Assembly (NCBI GenBank): GCA_002069965.1
Contig: MWCI01000005.1
Span: forward strand, 1 to 64,000
Source of the DNA: Spirochaetes bacterium ADurb.Bin218
GTDB lineage: Bacteria > Spirochaetota > UBA4802 > UBA5550
Reading direction: 5' to 3'
Length of the DNA: 64,000 nucleotides
Numbering within the stretch: the first letter of the stretch is position 1; the number at the start of each line of letters is the position of its first letter. The notes below the pieces were generated by a model. That model was not told where the DNA came from, ran no database searches, and was given only the letters and a program-made list of their open reading frames with translations. Below are positions 7,426 through 14,756 of the stretch, in pieces. The translations under genes and the position numbers were made by a program.

Positions 7426-8258
7426 TATTTTACCTCTTTAAGACTAAAATCAAAGGCCTTGACGCTATTTGTGAGTTCGCCAAAGGAGATAAAATCAACC
7501 CCTGTCTGGGCAACAGATTTTATTCGTTCAAGAGTCATATTGCCAGATGCTTCAACAAGTGCCTTCTTATTTATTAATTCAACAGCTTTTTTCATAGTTT
7601 CGTCGTCCATATTGTCAAGCATGATAATGTCAGCACCAGCAGCTATAGCTTCTTTTACCTCTTGTAAGTTTCTGGTTTCAACTTCAATTTTGTATTTATT
7701 GCCCCATCTTGCTCTTACTTTATCCACAGCCTGAGTAATCCCTCCTGCAGCATCAATATGATTATCCTTAATCATCACCATATCAAAAAGTCCCATGCGG
7801 TGGTTCTGTCCTCCACCACATCTAACTGCGTATTTGTGAAGCTCTCTGTATCCAGGGAGAGTTTTTCTTGTGTCCAGAATTTTTACTTTACCAGCAGCCT
7901 CTTCCACAAAGATAGAAGTTTTTGTTGCAATTGCACTGAGGTGAGAGATAAAGTTTAGAGCAGTTCTCTCTCCAGCTAAAATAGATGAAACTTTACCAGA
8001 GACCTCAGAGATTATGTCACCCTTTCTTATTTTGTTTCCATCAATAGAGAATTTTTTTATTTTTAAATCTTTGTCAATTCTATGAAAGACATATTCAAAT
8101 ACATCGATGCCACAGAGTATTCCCTCATCTTTTGAAATTAGTCGAAAAGAATATAATTCTTCAGAAAATATAGCATTCCCTGTTACATCGCCATCTGAAC
8201 CAAGATCCTCAGACAAAGCAAGATCAATTAAAACATCAAGATTTTTAAAGTTTAGCAA
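7425..8258 (-). CDS. nadC: Nicotinate-nucleotide pyrophosphorylase (carboxylating)
   Basis: This enzyme converts quinolinate and PRPP to nicotinate mononucleotide, the third step of de novo NAD synthesis. The QPRT signature KILDTRKTLPGYRELHKYAV, the RCGGGQNHRMGL segment and VMIKDNHI are present, followed by KIEVETRN and the MLDNMDDE loop. I place the start at TTG 8258, which has AGGGG 8 nt upstream and gives LLNFKNLD..., matching normal NadC N-termini and a length of 277 residues. An in-frame ATG at 8306 would add 16 residues, but it lies inside the predicted promoter spacer and upstream of the likely transcription start. The gene is first in the nadC-nadA operon. Confidence 0.93.
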   Translation of the reverse strand: MLNFKNLDVLIDLALSEDLGSDGDVTGNAIFSEELYSFRLISKDEGILCGIDVFEYVFHRIDKDLKIKKFSIDGNKIRKGDIISEVSGKVSSILAGERTALNFISHLSAIATKTSIFVEEAAGKVKILDTRKTLPGYRELHKYAVRCGGGQNHRMGLFDMVMIKDNHIDAAGGITQAVDKVRARWGNKYKIEVETRNLQEVKEAIAAGADIIMLDNMDDETMKKAVELINKKALVEASGNMTLERIKSVAQTGVDFISFGELTNSVKAFDFSLKEVK

Positions 8259-8266
8259 AATAAAAA

Positions 8267-8314
8267 CCCCTATGGTTATTTTTTCCCATTTTACCATAGG
8301 GAACATTCAGTCAA
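8267..8314 (-). promoter_or_regulatory. nadC-nadA promoter with overlapping operator-like palindrome
   Basis: On the minus strand, TTGACT (8314-8309) is followed after 15 bp by TAAAAT (8293-8288) with an extended -10 TGG in front. A palindrome with perfect 8-bp arms, CCCTATGG (8268-8275) and CCATAGGG (8294-8301), spans the -10 region and the probable start of transcription. The distal arm also contains the AGGGG ribosome-binding site of the TTG start. It can be a repressor operator, an RNA hairpin hiding the ribosome-binding site, or both. Confidence 0.6.
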
Positions 8315-8472
8315 GCCTTTTAATGTTGACTCTTGTTGCTATAGTTGAATTAGCCCTGTTTCCTTAATTTTGGTGGTTTTGCTCCTGCTTGTTATGAGTA
8401 ATTATTGTAAGGAAAAATAGCTGAAGGTCTATTGGAACTATTGTGCACCTTTATGGAAAATTTAGTTTTATG

Positions 8473-8545
8473 AGCCAACGACCCGATTCGAACGGGCGAC
8501 CTGCTCATTACGAGTGAGCTGCTCTACCTGCTGAGCTACGTTGGC
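8473..8545 (-). tRNA. tRNA-Thr (anticodon CGT)
   Basis: The minus strand folds into a standard cloverleaf: acceptor GCCAACG / CGTTGGC, D arm GCTC...GAGC, anticodon stem GCTCA / TGAGC with loop CTCGTAA (anticodon CGT), and T arm with GTTCGAATC. The discriminator base is T, and CCA is not encoded. It lies 160 bp upstream of the nadC promoter in the same direction. Confidence 0.97.
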
Positions 8546-8710
8546 CTGATATTTAAGCAGAAATTTAAAACATTGCCCTGTCAAGTAAAATCAAATTTAC
8601 TGTGAGATTGCCTGTGGCAACAAATAAATTTATTTTTTTATTTACAGATTTTTATATAATTTTAAAGTATAATAAAGGGATTTTAGAAAATTATTAAAAT
8701 TTGGTTATAT

Positions 8711-9271
8711 ATGCTGTGTGATAGATGTAAAACAAGAATAGCTACAATCCACCTTGCTGAGATTATTAAAGACGTTAAATCTGAAGTCCATCTCTGTGAG
8801 GTTTGCGCAAGGGATGTGGGATTTAACACTCGCATTTCTGATAGTGGTATAGCTATTCCAGATATGCTTTCGTTTTTAAATATTGATGAAATCGAGGATT
8901 CTATTTCAAGGTCAAAATGCTCTTTTTGTGGAACTGATTTTATTAGATATAAACAAGCAGGAAAATTGGGCTGTCCTGAGTGCTATGTTTATCTCGAAAA
9001 TGAGCTCTTACCGGTTATAAATTCTCTTAAAAATGGCGCTGAATATTGCGGGAAGTTTCCTGCTAATGTAAAAGTCAAATGTAAGGGCTCTGTAGATATC
9101 ACTGAAAGAGCATTTAAAGGCGCTGACACTGAAAATGAAGATTCTGTTTTGTCAGAAATTGAAAGACTAAAGGAACAACTTAAAGATGCTGTCAGTGAGG
9201 AGAGATACGAGGATGCTGCTAATTTAAGGGATCGCATAAGAGAATTTGAGCAGATGAGCAGGAAGGCATAG
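8711..9271 (+). CDS. mcsA: McsA-like zinc-finger protein, activator of the arginine kinase McsB
   Basis: A 186-residue protein with two N-terminal zinc-binding pairs, CDRCKTRI...CEVCARDV and CSFCGTDF...GCPECYVY, and a C-terminal UVR coiled-coil (IERLKEQLKDAVSEERYEDAANLRDRI, about residues 145-180). This is the layout of McsA, which activates McsB and links it to ClpC. Its stop is directly followed by the mcsB ATG. No ctsR repressor gene precedes it, unlike the usual Firmicutes ctsR-mcsA-mcsB-clpC operon. No strong ribosome-binding site is visible before the ATG; two TATAAT-like boxes lie at 8655-8673. Confidence 0.9.
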   Translation: MLCDRCKTRIATIHLAEIIKDVKSEVHLCEVCARDVGFNTRISDSGIAIPDMLSFLNIDEIEDSISRSKCSFCGTDFIRYKQAGKLGCPECYVYLENELLPVINSLKNGAEYCGKFPANVKVKCKGSVDITERAFKGADTENEDSVLSEIERLKEQLKDAVSEERYEDAANLRDRIREFEQMSRKA

Positions 9272-10333
9272 ATGTTTACTATTGATGAGATTTTGAATAA
9301 CAGAAACCCTTTTTGGACTCAAAAAGGACCAAGAAATGATATAGTTCTTTCAAGCAGGGTCAGGCTTGCTCGTAATACAAACTTACCCTTTGCTCATAAT
9401 CTTGATGATTTTGATTGCGAGTATCTTTTTTCTGTTGCAGAAAACTTTGCCTCCAGAAATCAGGAAAGCCTAAAATTTATTAAAATATCTGATCTTGACT
9501 TGCATCAAAAGAGGCTTTTGCGGGAAAAAAATATCATCACAAGTGAAATGGAATCTGGTGACAATTCAGCGGTCATAATAGATAAAGATAAAGACGGAAC
9601 AATCCTTATAAATGATACAGATCATTTTAAAATTCAGGTTATAAAGTCTGGATTTCAACTCCATAAGGCCTTCATGGTGGCAGAGACTTTAGATGATGAA
9701 CTCAATAAATTTGTGCCATACACATTTCTTGACACTCTTGGTTATCTTTCTCCAGATCCTCTCAGGTGCGGCACAGGGCTTAAGGTTTCTTTGATTTTAC
9801 ATCTTCCAGCACTTACGATACTTAAAAGGATTTCAGATCTTGTTCCTTTTGTTAAAGATGGGGGCTTTCAAATAGGTGGAACCCTTGCTGGCAGCGGCAG
9901 AATTGTTGGTGGTTTGTATCTTTTGAGCAATAAGGTTAAATTTGGTCTTTCTGAAGTGGAAGTGCTTGATGCTGCTGATGATATTGCAAATAGAATAATA
10001 AAGTTAGAAGATGAATCACGTGATGATTTTTTTGATGCCTCACGGAGGGAGTTTGAGGATTTTGTCTGGAGAGCATTGGGTTTACTTCTTTATAGTAGAA
10101 GGATTAATTATGTTGAGGCTATTGAAAATCTTTCAAGGGTGCGCCTCGGGATTATAATGTCTGTTATAAAAGAATATGATTTAAGCCTTGTTAATGATTT
10201 GATGGTCAAAATTCAATGGTCTCATTTGCAGGAATATTTCGGAATAAGGTTTAAAAGTATTGTAGATAGCGATGATTATAGGGCCTATATGATACGAAGT
10301 GAATTGACCAAAGGCGGTGATAGGAATGTTTGA
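9272..10333 (+). CDS. mcsB: Protein-arginine kinase McsB
   Basis: A 353-residue phosphagen-kinase-fold enzyme that phosphorylates arginines on proteins and so marks them for ClpC-ClpP. Seen: the nucleotide-binding SSRVRLARNTNLPF near residue 27, SAVIIDKDKDGTILINDTDHF in the middle, and CGTGLKVSLILHLPAL around residues 165-180. By eye, the position of the usual active-site cysteine (S-C-P-T-N in Bacillus McsB) is Asp here (S-P-D-P-L-R). It is the second gene of mcsA-mcsB-clpC, and its end overlaps the clpC start by 8 bp. The identity is sure; the cysteine replacement needs a proper alignment. Confidence 0.93.
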   Translation: MFTIDEILNNRNPFWTQKGPRNDIVLSSRVRLARNTNLPFAHNLDDFDCEYLFSVAENFASRNQESLKFIKISDLDLHQKRLLREKNIITSEMESGDNSAVIIDKDKDGTILINDTDHFKIQVIKSGFQLHKAFMVAETLDDELNKFVPYTFLDTLGYLSPDPLRCGTGLKVSLILHLPALTILKRISDLVPFVKDGGFQIGGTLAGSGRIVGGLYLLSNKVKFGLSEVEVLDAADDIANRIIKLEDESRDDFFDASRREFEDFVWRALGLLLYSRRINYVEAIENLSRVRLGIIMSVIKEYDLSLVNDLMVKIQWSHLQEYFGIRFKSIVDSDDYRAYMIRSELTKGGDRNV

Positions 10334-12809
10334 GTTTACAAAAAAATCCCGTAAGATCATCGAGGTATCTGCTCAAGTTGAAGCCAGAAGGCTTAATTGC
10401 GATTATCTTGGACCAGAGCATATAATGCTGGCTCTTCTCAAGGATGAGGATTCAGTTGCTGCCAGAATTATGAAGAATCTGGGCATTCACTTTGAGAAGG
10501 TTATCTTCATCATTGAACGGGGAGTGCAAAGAAATACTAATGGCAATTCTCCTGATGCAATTCCAGTTACGCCAACTTTTAAGAGTGTAATTGAATTTGC
10601 ACGAGAGGAGGCTGCTAATCTTAAAAATTCATATATTGGGACAGAGCATTTGCTTCTTGCTGTATTCAAGGAGGGCTCCTGTCCTGGCCTTGCAGAGCTT
10701 GATAAAAATGGAATCAATTATAATAGTGTAAAAGAAGAAATATTGCGAGCCCTTGGAGTTAAGTCCACTCCAAAGCCTGCAAGTGCAACAAAACCAGATA
10801 ACAAGCCCAAGACACTGGAGGATTTTTCCGTTGATTTAACAATGATGGCTATAAAAGGGGAGCTTGACCCTGTTATAGGAAGAGATGAAGAAATAAATCG
10901 CCTCATAAGGATTCTATCCAGGAAGAGGAAAAACAATCCTTTATTGATAGGAGAGGCTGGTGTTGGAAAAACAGCGATAGTTGAGGGTCTGGCTCAAAGA
11001 ATAGTTAATCAGCAAGTTCCGGAGAGCCTTTATGGATATAAAGTTGTAGCGCTGGATCTCTCTTCTATTGTTGCAGGGACTAAGTATAGAGGTGAGTTTG
11101 AAGAGCGTCTCAAGAGGTTGGTGGCAGAAATTAAGGCCAATGATAAGCTCATTGTTTTTATTGATGAGATACATACTATTACAGGAGCTGGCGCTGCAGA
11201 GGGTGCAATAGATGCAGCTAATATCTTAAAGCCAGCTCTTGCCAGAGGAGAGTTGCAGTGTATTGGCGCAACAACTATGTCTGAGTATAAACTATACATT
11301 GAAAAGGACAGTGCTCTTGTTAGAAGATTTCAAAATATTATTGTTGATGAACCAGATGCAGAGGAGACATTACGAATTCTTCAGGGCCTTAAAGAGACCT
11401 ATGAAAAATATCACAAGGTAATATATTCAGAAGATGCACTTGAAGAGGCAGTGTTTCTTGCAGAGAGATACATCACAGATAGATTTTTTCCTGACAAGGC
11501 GATTGATCTCATAGATGAGGCTGGCGCCATGGCTCGCTTTGAGACAATAGAAAGACCTGCGGAAATAGAGGAATTAGAAGCAGAGATTAAAAGACTTAAT
11601 GAAAATAAAATTGAACTTGTTCAGGCTCAGGAATATGAGCAGGCTGCAAGGATACGGGATATTATCTCTGAGAAGAAAAATCGACTTGAGGAGCTTACAG
11701 AGGAGTGGCTCAACAAAACCAATAGATTTGAAGTGATTATCAGGCCATCACTCATTGCAAAAATTGTTGCAGAGATGACAGGTATACCTGTTGAGGATCT
11801 TGAAAAGGATGACTCAGAAAAGCTTTTAAAAATGGAGGAGTTTCTTAGCAGGCGGGTTATTGGCCAAAAAGAAGCAATTGAATCTGTTAGTAAGGCCATA
11901 AGGAGGTCAAGGGTTGGTCTTGGCAAGGATGATAAGCCCAATGGATCCTTTATATTTCTTGGGCCCACTGGTGTTGGTAAAACTGAGCTTGCCAGAGCGC
12001 TTGCGGAGTTCCTTTTTGGTGATGAGAAAAATCTCATCAGGCTTGATATGTCTGAGTTCATGGAGAAGCATTCTGTTTCGCGGCTTATTGGCTCTCCCCC
12101 AGGGTATGTAGGGTATGAAGAGGGAGGGCAGCTTACAGAAAAGGTAAGGAGAAAGCCCTATTCTGTAATATTGCTTGATGAGATAGAGAAAGCTCATCCA
12201 GATATTTTTAATATCTTGCTACAGATACTTGATGAGGGTGAGCTTACAGATTCTTCAGGGATTACTGTGAGTTTTAGAGATACCATAATAATTATGACCT
12301 CAAATGCGGGCAACAGCAATAGCGATACAGTTGGTGCTCTCGGTTTTGGTAAAGTGTCTGAATCTGACTATAACAGGGAAAAGATAAATGACTCTCTTAA
12401 GAGGATATTTTCACCAGAGCTTTTAAACAGGATAGATGAAATAGTATACTTTAACAGACTCACTCTTGAAAATTTCTATTCTATTGCTGAGCTTATGATT
12501 GGAGAGGTGGTTGAAAAACTTAAAGATGAAGACATTACTCTTGTATTGCCAGATAAGGTAAAAAAGCATATAGCAGAGATGTCCTTTGAGCCAAAGATTG
12601 GTGCAAGAAATTTGCGCCGCATAATTCAAAGGGAAGTGGAAGATAAAATAGCAGAGATCATTCTCAAAGAAGATAGCAATAGCGGAAGTGAGGATGATAG
12701 TCAAGGTGAACTTATTGTAACAGCCCATCTAAAAGATGGATATATAAATTACAAAACAAGGCGCAAAAAGGAAAAGAATAAGCTCAAAGCAACAGTTTCT
12801 AAATCCTGA
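10326..12809 (+). CDS. clpC: ATP-dependent Clp protease ATP-binding subunit ClpC
   Basis: A AAA+ unfoldase of 827 residues from the ATG at 10326. A GTG at 10317 also opens the frame, but AAGGCGG is correctly spaced only for the ATG. Domains in order: N-terminal Clp_N double repeat (residues 1-145), first AAA+ module with GEAGVGKTAIVEG and VFIDEIHTITGAG, a middle UVR-type coiled-coil (NKIELVQAQEYEQAARIRDI), second AAA+ module with GPTGVGKTELARAL and ILLDEIEKAHPDIFNILLQI, and a C-terminal D2-small domain. The middle domain and its neighbours McsA and McsB make it ClpC rather than ClpB or ClpA. It works with ClpP, which is not in this window. Confidence 0.96.
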   Translation: MFEFTKKSRKIIEVSAQVEARRLNCDYLGPEHIMLALLKDEDSVAARIMKNLGIHFEKVIFIIERGVQRNTNGNSPDAIPVTPTFKSVIEFAREEAANLKNSYIGTEHLLLAVFKEGSCPGLAELDKNGINYNSVKEEILRALGVKSTPKPASATKPDNKPKTLEDFSVDLTMMAIKGELDPVIGRDEEINRLIRILSRKRKNNPLLIGEAGVGKTAIVEGLAQRIVNQQVPESLYGYKVVALDLSSIVAGTKYRGEFEERLKRLVAEIKANDKLIVFIDEIHTITGAGAAEGAIDAANILKPALARGELQCIGATTMSEYKLYIEKDSALVRRFQNIIVDEPDAEETLRILQGLKETYEKYHKVIYSEDALEEAVFLAERYITDRFFPDKAIDLIDEAGAMARFETIERPAEIEELEAEIKRLNENKIELVQAQEYEQAARIRDIISEKKNRLEELTEEWLNKTNRFEVIIRPSLIAKIVAEMTGIPVEDLEKDDSEKLLKMEEFLSRRVIGQKEAIESVSKAIRRSRVGLGKDDKPNGSFIFLGPTGVGKTELARALAEFLFGDEKNLIRLDMSEFMEKHSVSRLIGSPPGYVGYEEGGQLTEKVRRKPYSVILLDEIEKAHPDIFNILLQILDEGELTDSSGITVSFRDTIIIMTSNAGNSNSDTVGALGFGKVSESDYNREKINDSLKRIFSPELLNRIDEIVYFNRLTLENFYSIAELMIGEVVEKLKDEDITLVLPDKVKKHIAEMSFEPKIGARNLRRIIQREVEDKIAEIILKEDSNSGSEDDSQGELIVTAHLKDGYINYKTRRKKEKNKLKATVSKS

Positions 12810-12852
12810 TTTTATTTGCTTGATTTAAAAGCCCTTTTGTTATTATCTGGCT

Positions 12853-12861
12853 TGCTATAAA
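12853..12861 (+). promoter_or_regulatory. Possible extended -10 promoter for leuC-leuD
   Basis: TGCTATAAA, an extended -10 box, lies 83 bp upstream of the leuC ATG in the 134-bp gap after clpC. No good -35 box is present at the usual distance. No T-box or leader-peptide attenuator was recognised in the gap. Confidence 0.35.
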
Positions 12862-12943
12862 ATTGAACATTTTTTATTTTTTGATATCATGATTTCGTGC
12901 CTTTTTTGCATGGAATAAACATATTACAATAAAGAGGGTTGTA

Positions 12944-14233
12944 ATGGGTAAGACTATCACTGAAAAGATTTTTGAAGCTCATAAGATTGATGAACTTGCA
13001 GGAGGGGTTTATGTTCTAAGGCTTGATGCTGTTTTTTGTCATGAAATCACAACTCCCATTGCTATTAACGATCTTGTGGCAAGAGGTAAAGACAGAGTTT
13101 TTGATCCAGATAAAATTAAAGTCGTAATAGATCATGTAACTCCTTCTAAAGATACAAAGACAGCTATTCAGGCCAAGACTTTGCGAGACTGGGCAAGGAG
13201 AAACAATATCAAGGATTTCTTTGATGTAGGTAGAAATGGTGTTTGCCATGCAATTTTTCCGGAGAAGGGTTTCACAAGGCCTGGATATACTATTATAATG
13301 GGCGATTCTCATACATGCACCCATGGAGCCTTTGGTGCTTTTGCTGCAGGTGTTGGGACAACAGACCTTGAGGTTGGAATACTAAAAGGCGTGTGTACCT
13401 TTAAGGCTCCAAAAACAATAAAATTTAATCTTACAGGGAAATTGCCTGAAGGAGTTTTTGCAAAGGATGTCATTCTCTATATTATAGGTAAAATTGGTGT
13501 AAATGGAGCAACTAATAAAATTATGGAATTCACAGGTCCAGTTGTTGAAGAGATGTCTATGGAGGCAAGAATGACTCTCTGTAATATGGCAATTGAGGCA
13601 GGTGGAACAAGTGGCCTTTGCTATCCCGACATGAAAACTGTTGATTATCTCTGGGAACACATCAAAACAGAATATTCAAGCAAAGAGGATGCTTTGAAGG
13701 ATTTTAGTAAGTGGATTTCAGATGCAGACGCTACCTATGATTCTGTTATAGACATTGATGTAAGTTCCCTTGAGCCTATGGTTACCTATGGCTATAAGCC
13801 AGATGAGGTAAAGCCGGTCCGCGAGCTTGAAGGCACTCCTGTTGATCAGATTTATATTGGATCATGTACAAATGGTAGAATTGAGGATCTGAGAATTGCA
13901 GCATCTATTTTAAAGGGTAAAAAAATTAGTGACAATGTCAGAGGAATTGTTTCTCCAGCAACCCCGGGTATTTTCAAAAAGGCCTTGGATGAGGGGATTA
14001 TTGATATATTTGTAGATTCTGGTTTTTGCGTAACAAATCCAACATGTGGGGCCTGTCTTGGAATGAGCAATGGTGTTTTAGCTCCTGGTGAGGTTTGTGC
14101 CTCTACAACAAACAGAAACTTCAATGGAAGAATGGGTAAGGGCGGGATGGTTCATCTTATGAGCCCTGCTACTGCTGCTGCAACTGCTATTGCAGGAAAA
14201 ATCGTTAACTCTGAGCTATTTAAGGGGAAATAA
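12944..14233 (+). CDS. leuC: 3-isopropylmalate dehydratase, large subunit
   Basis: A 429-residue aconitase-family subunit isomerising 2- to 3-isopropylmalate in leucine synthesis. The [4Fe-4S] cysteines are in GSCTNGRIEDLR (around residue 307) and in NPTCGACLGM (around residue 367). GDSHTCTHGAFGAFA is the N-terminal active-site segment. The length fits the shorter archaeal/anaerobe-type LeuC rather than the ~466-residue proteobacterial form, so homoaconitase or citramalate-type specificity cannot be excluded. leuD follows one base later, giving a two-gene operon. GAGGG lies 6 nt upstream of the ATG. Confidence 0.92.
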   Translation: MGKTITEKIFEAHKIDELAGGVYVLRLDAVFCHEITTPIAINDLVARGKDRVFDPDKIKVVIDHVTPSKDTKTAIQAKTLRDWARRNNIKDFFDVGRNGVCHAIFPEKGFTRPGYTIIMGDSHTCTHGAFGAFAAGVGTTDLEVGILKGVCTFKAPKTIKFNLTGKLPEGVFAKDVILYIIGKIGVNGATNKIMEFTGPVVEEMSMEARMTLCNMAIEAGGTSGLCYPDMKTVDYLWEHIKTEYSSKEDALKDFSKWISDADATYDSVIDIDVSSLEPMVTYGYKPDEVKPVRELEGTPVDQIYIGSCTNGRIEDLRIAASILKGKKISDNVRGIVSPATPGIFKKALDEGIIDIFVDSGFCVTNPTCGACLGMSNGVLAPGEVCASTTNRNFNGRMGKGGMVHLMSPATAAATAIAGKIVNSELFKGK

Positions 14234-14234
14234 A

Positions 14235-14756
14235 ATGAAAAATTTTAATGGTAGAGTTCTATTCCTTGACCGTTCGGATATAAATACAGATGAAATAATT
14301 CCAGCAAAGTATTTAACAGAAAACTCAAAAGAGGCACTAAAGCCCTATCTCCTTGAGGATCTGAAGCTTGAGGGATTCAATACTAAGATGCTTGAGGATG
14401 TCAGTGCCATTGTCACAAGGGAAAATTTTGGCTGTGGATCTTCAAGAGAACATGCTCCATGGGCTCTGGAGGTAAATGGGATCAATGTTGTTATAGCTGT
14501 AGATTTTGCTCGAATTTTTAGGCAGAATATGTATAATTGTGGCATGCTTGCTGTTGAATTGCCTGCAGAAACAATAGATATGCTTTTTAAAAAATTTGCA
14601 AACAAACCCACTTATCTGGAAACTGATTTTGATGGCGGTAAGTTTATATTTACCTCAGGGGATCTCAAGGAGGTCGTTCCTTTTACTATATCTGATTTTG
14701 ACAGAGAGTTAGTAAAAGCTGGTGGCTGGGTTGATTATGCAGATTCGAGGTATTAA
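14235..14756 (+). CDS. leuD: 3-isopropylmalate dehydratase, small subunit
   Basis: A 173-residue swivel-domain subunit. The start is ATG 14235, preceded by AAGGGGA inside the end of leuC; an upstream in-frame codon at 14190 lacks a ribosome-binding site. Seen: GRVLFLDRSDINTDEIIPAKYL at the N-terminus and the substrate-binding ENFGCGSSREHAPWAL. It pairs with LeuC. Its stop codon overlaps the stop of the convergent AsmA-like gene by 3 bp. No leuA or leuB is in the window. Confidence 0.93.
   Translation: MKNFNGRVLFLDRSDINTDEIIPAKYLTENSKEALKPYLLEDLKLEGFNTKMLEDVSAIVTRENFGCGSSREHAPWALEVNGINVVIAVDFARIFRQNMYNCGMLAVELPAETIDMLFKKFANKPTYLETDFDGGKFIFTSGDLKEVVPFTISDFDRELVKAGGWVDYADSRY

Noticed and set aside
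8259-8306. Start of nadC at ATG 8306
   Set aside because: The ATG lies inside the promoter spacer and upstream of the likely transcription start; TTG 8258 has a ribosome-binding site.
10317-10325. GTG start for clpC
   Set aside because: Its ribosome-binding site would be only 2 nt away; ATG 10326 fits.
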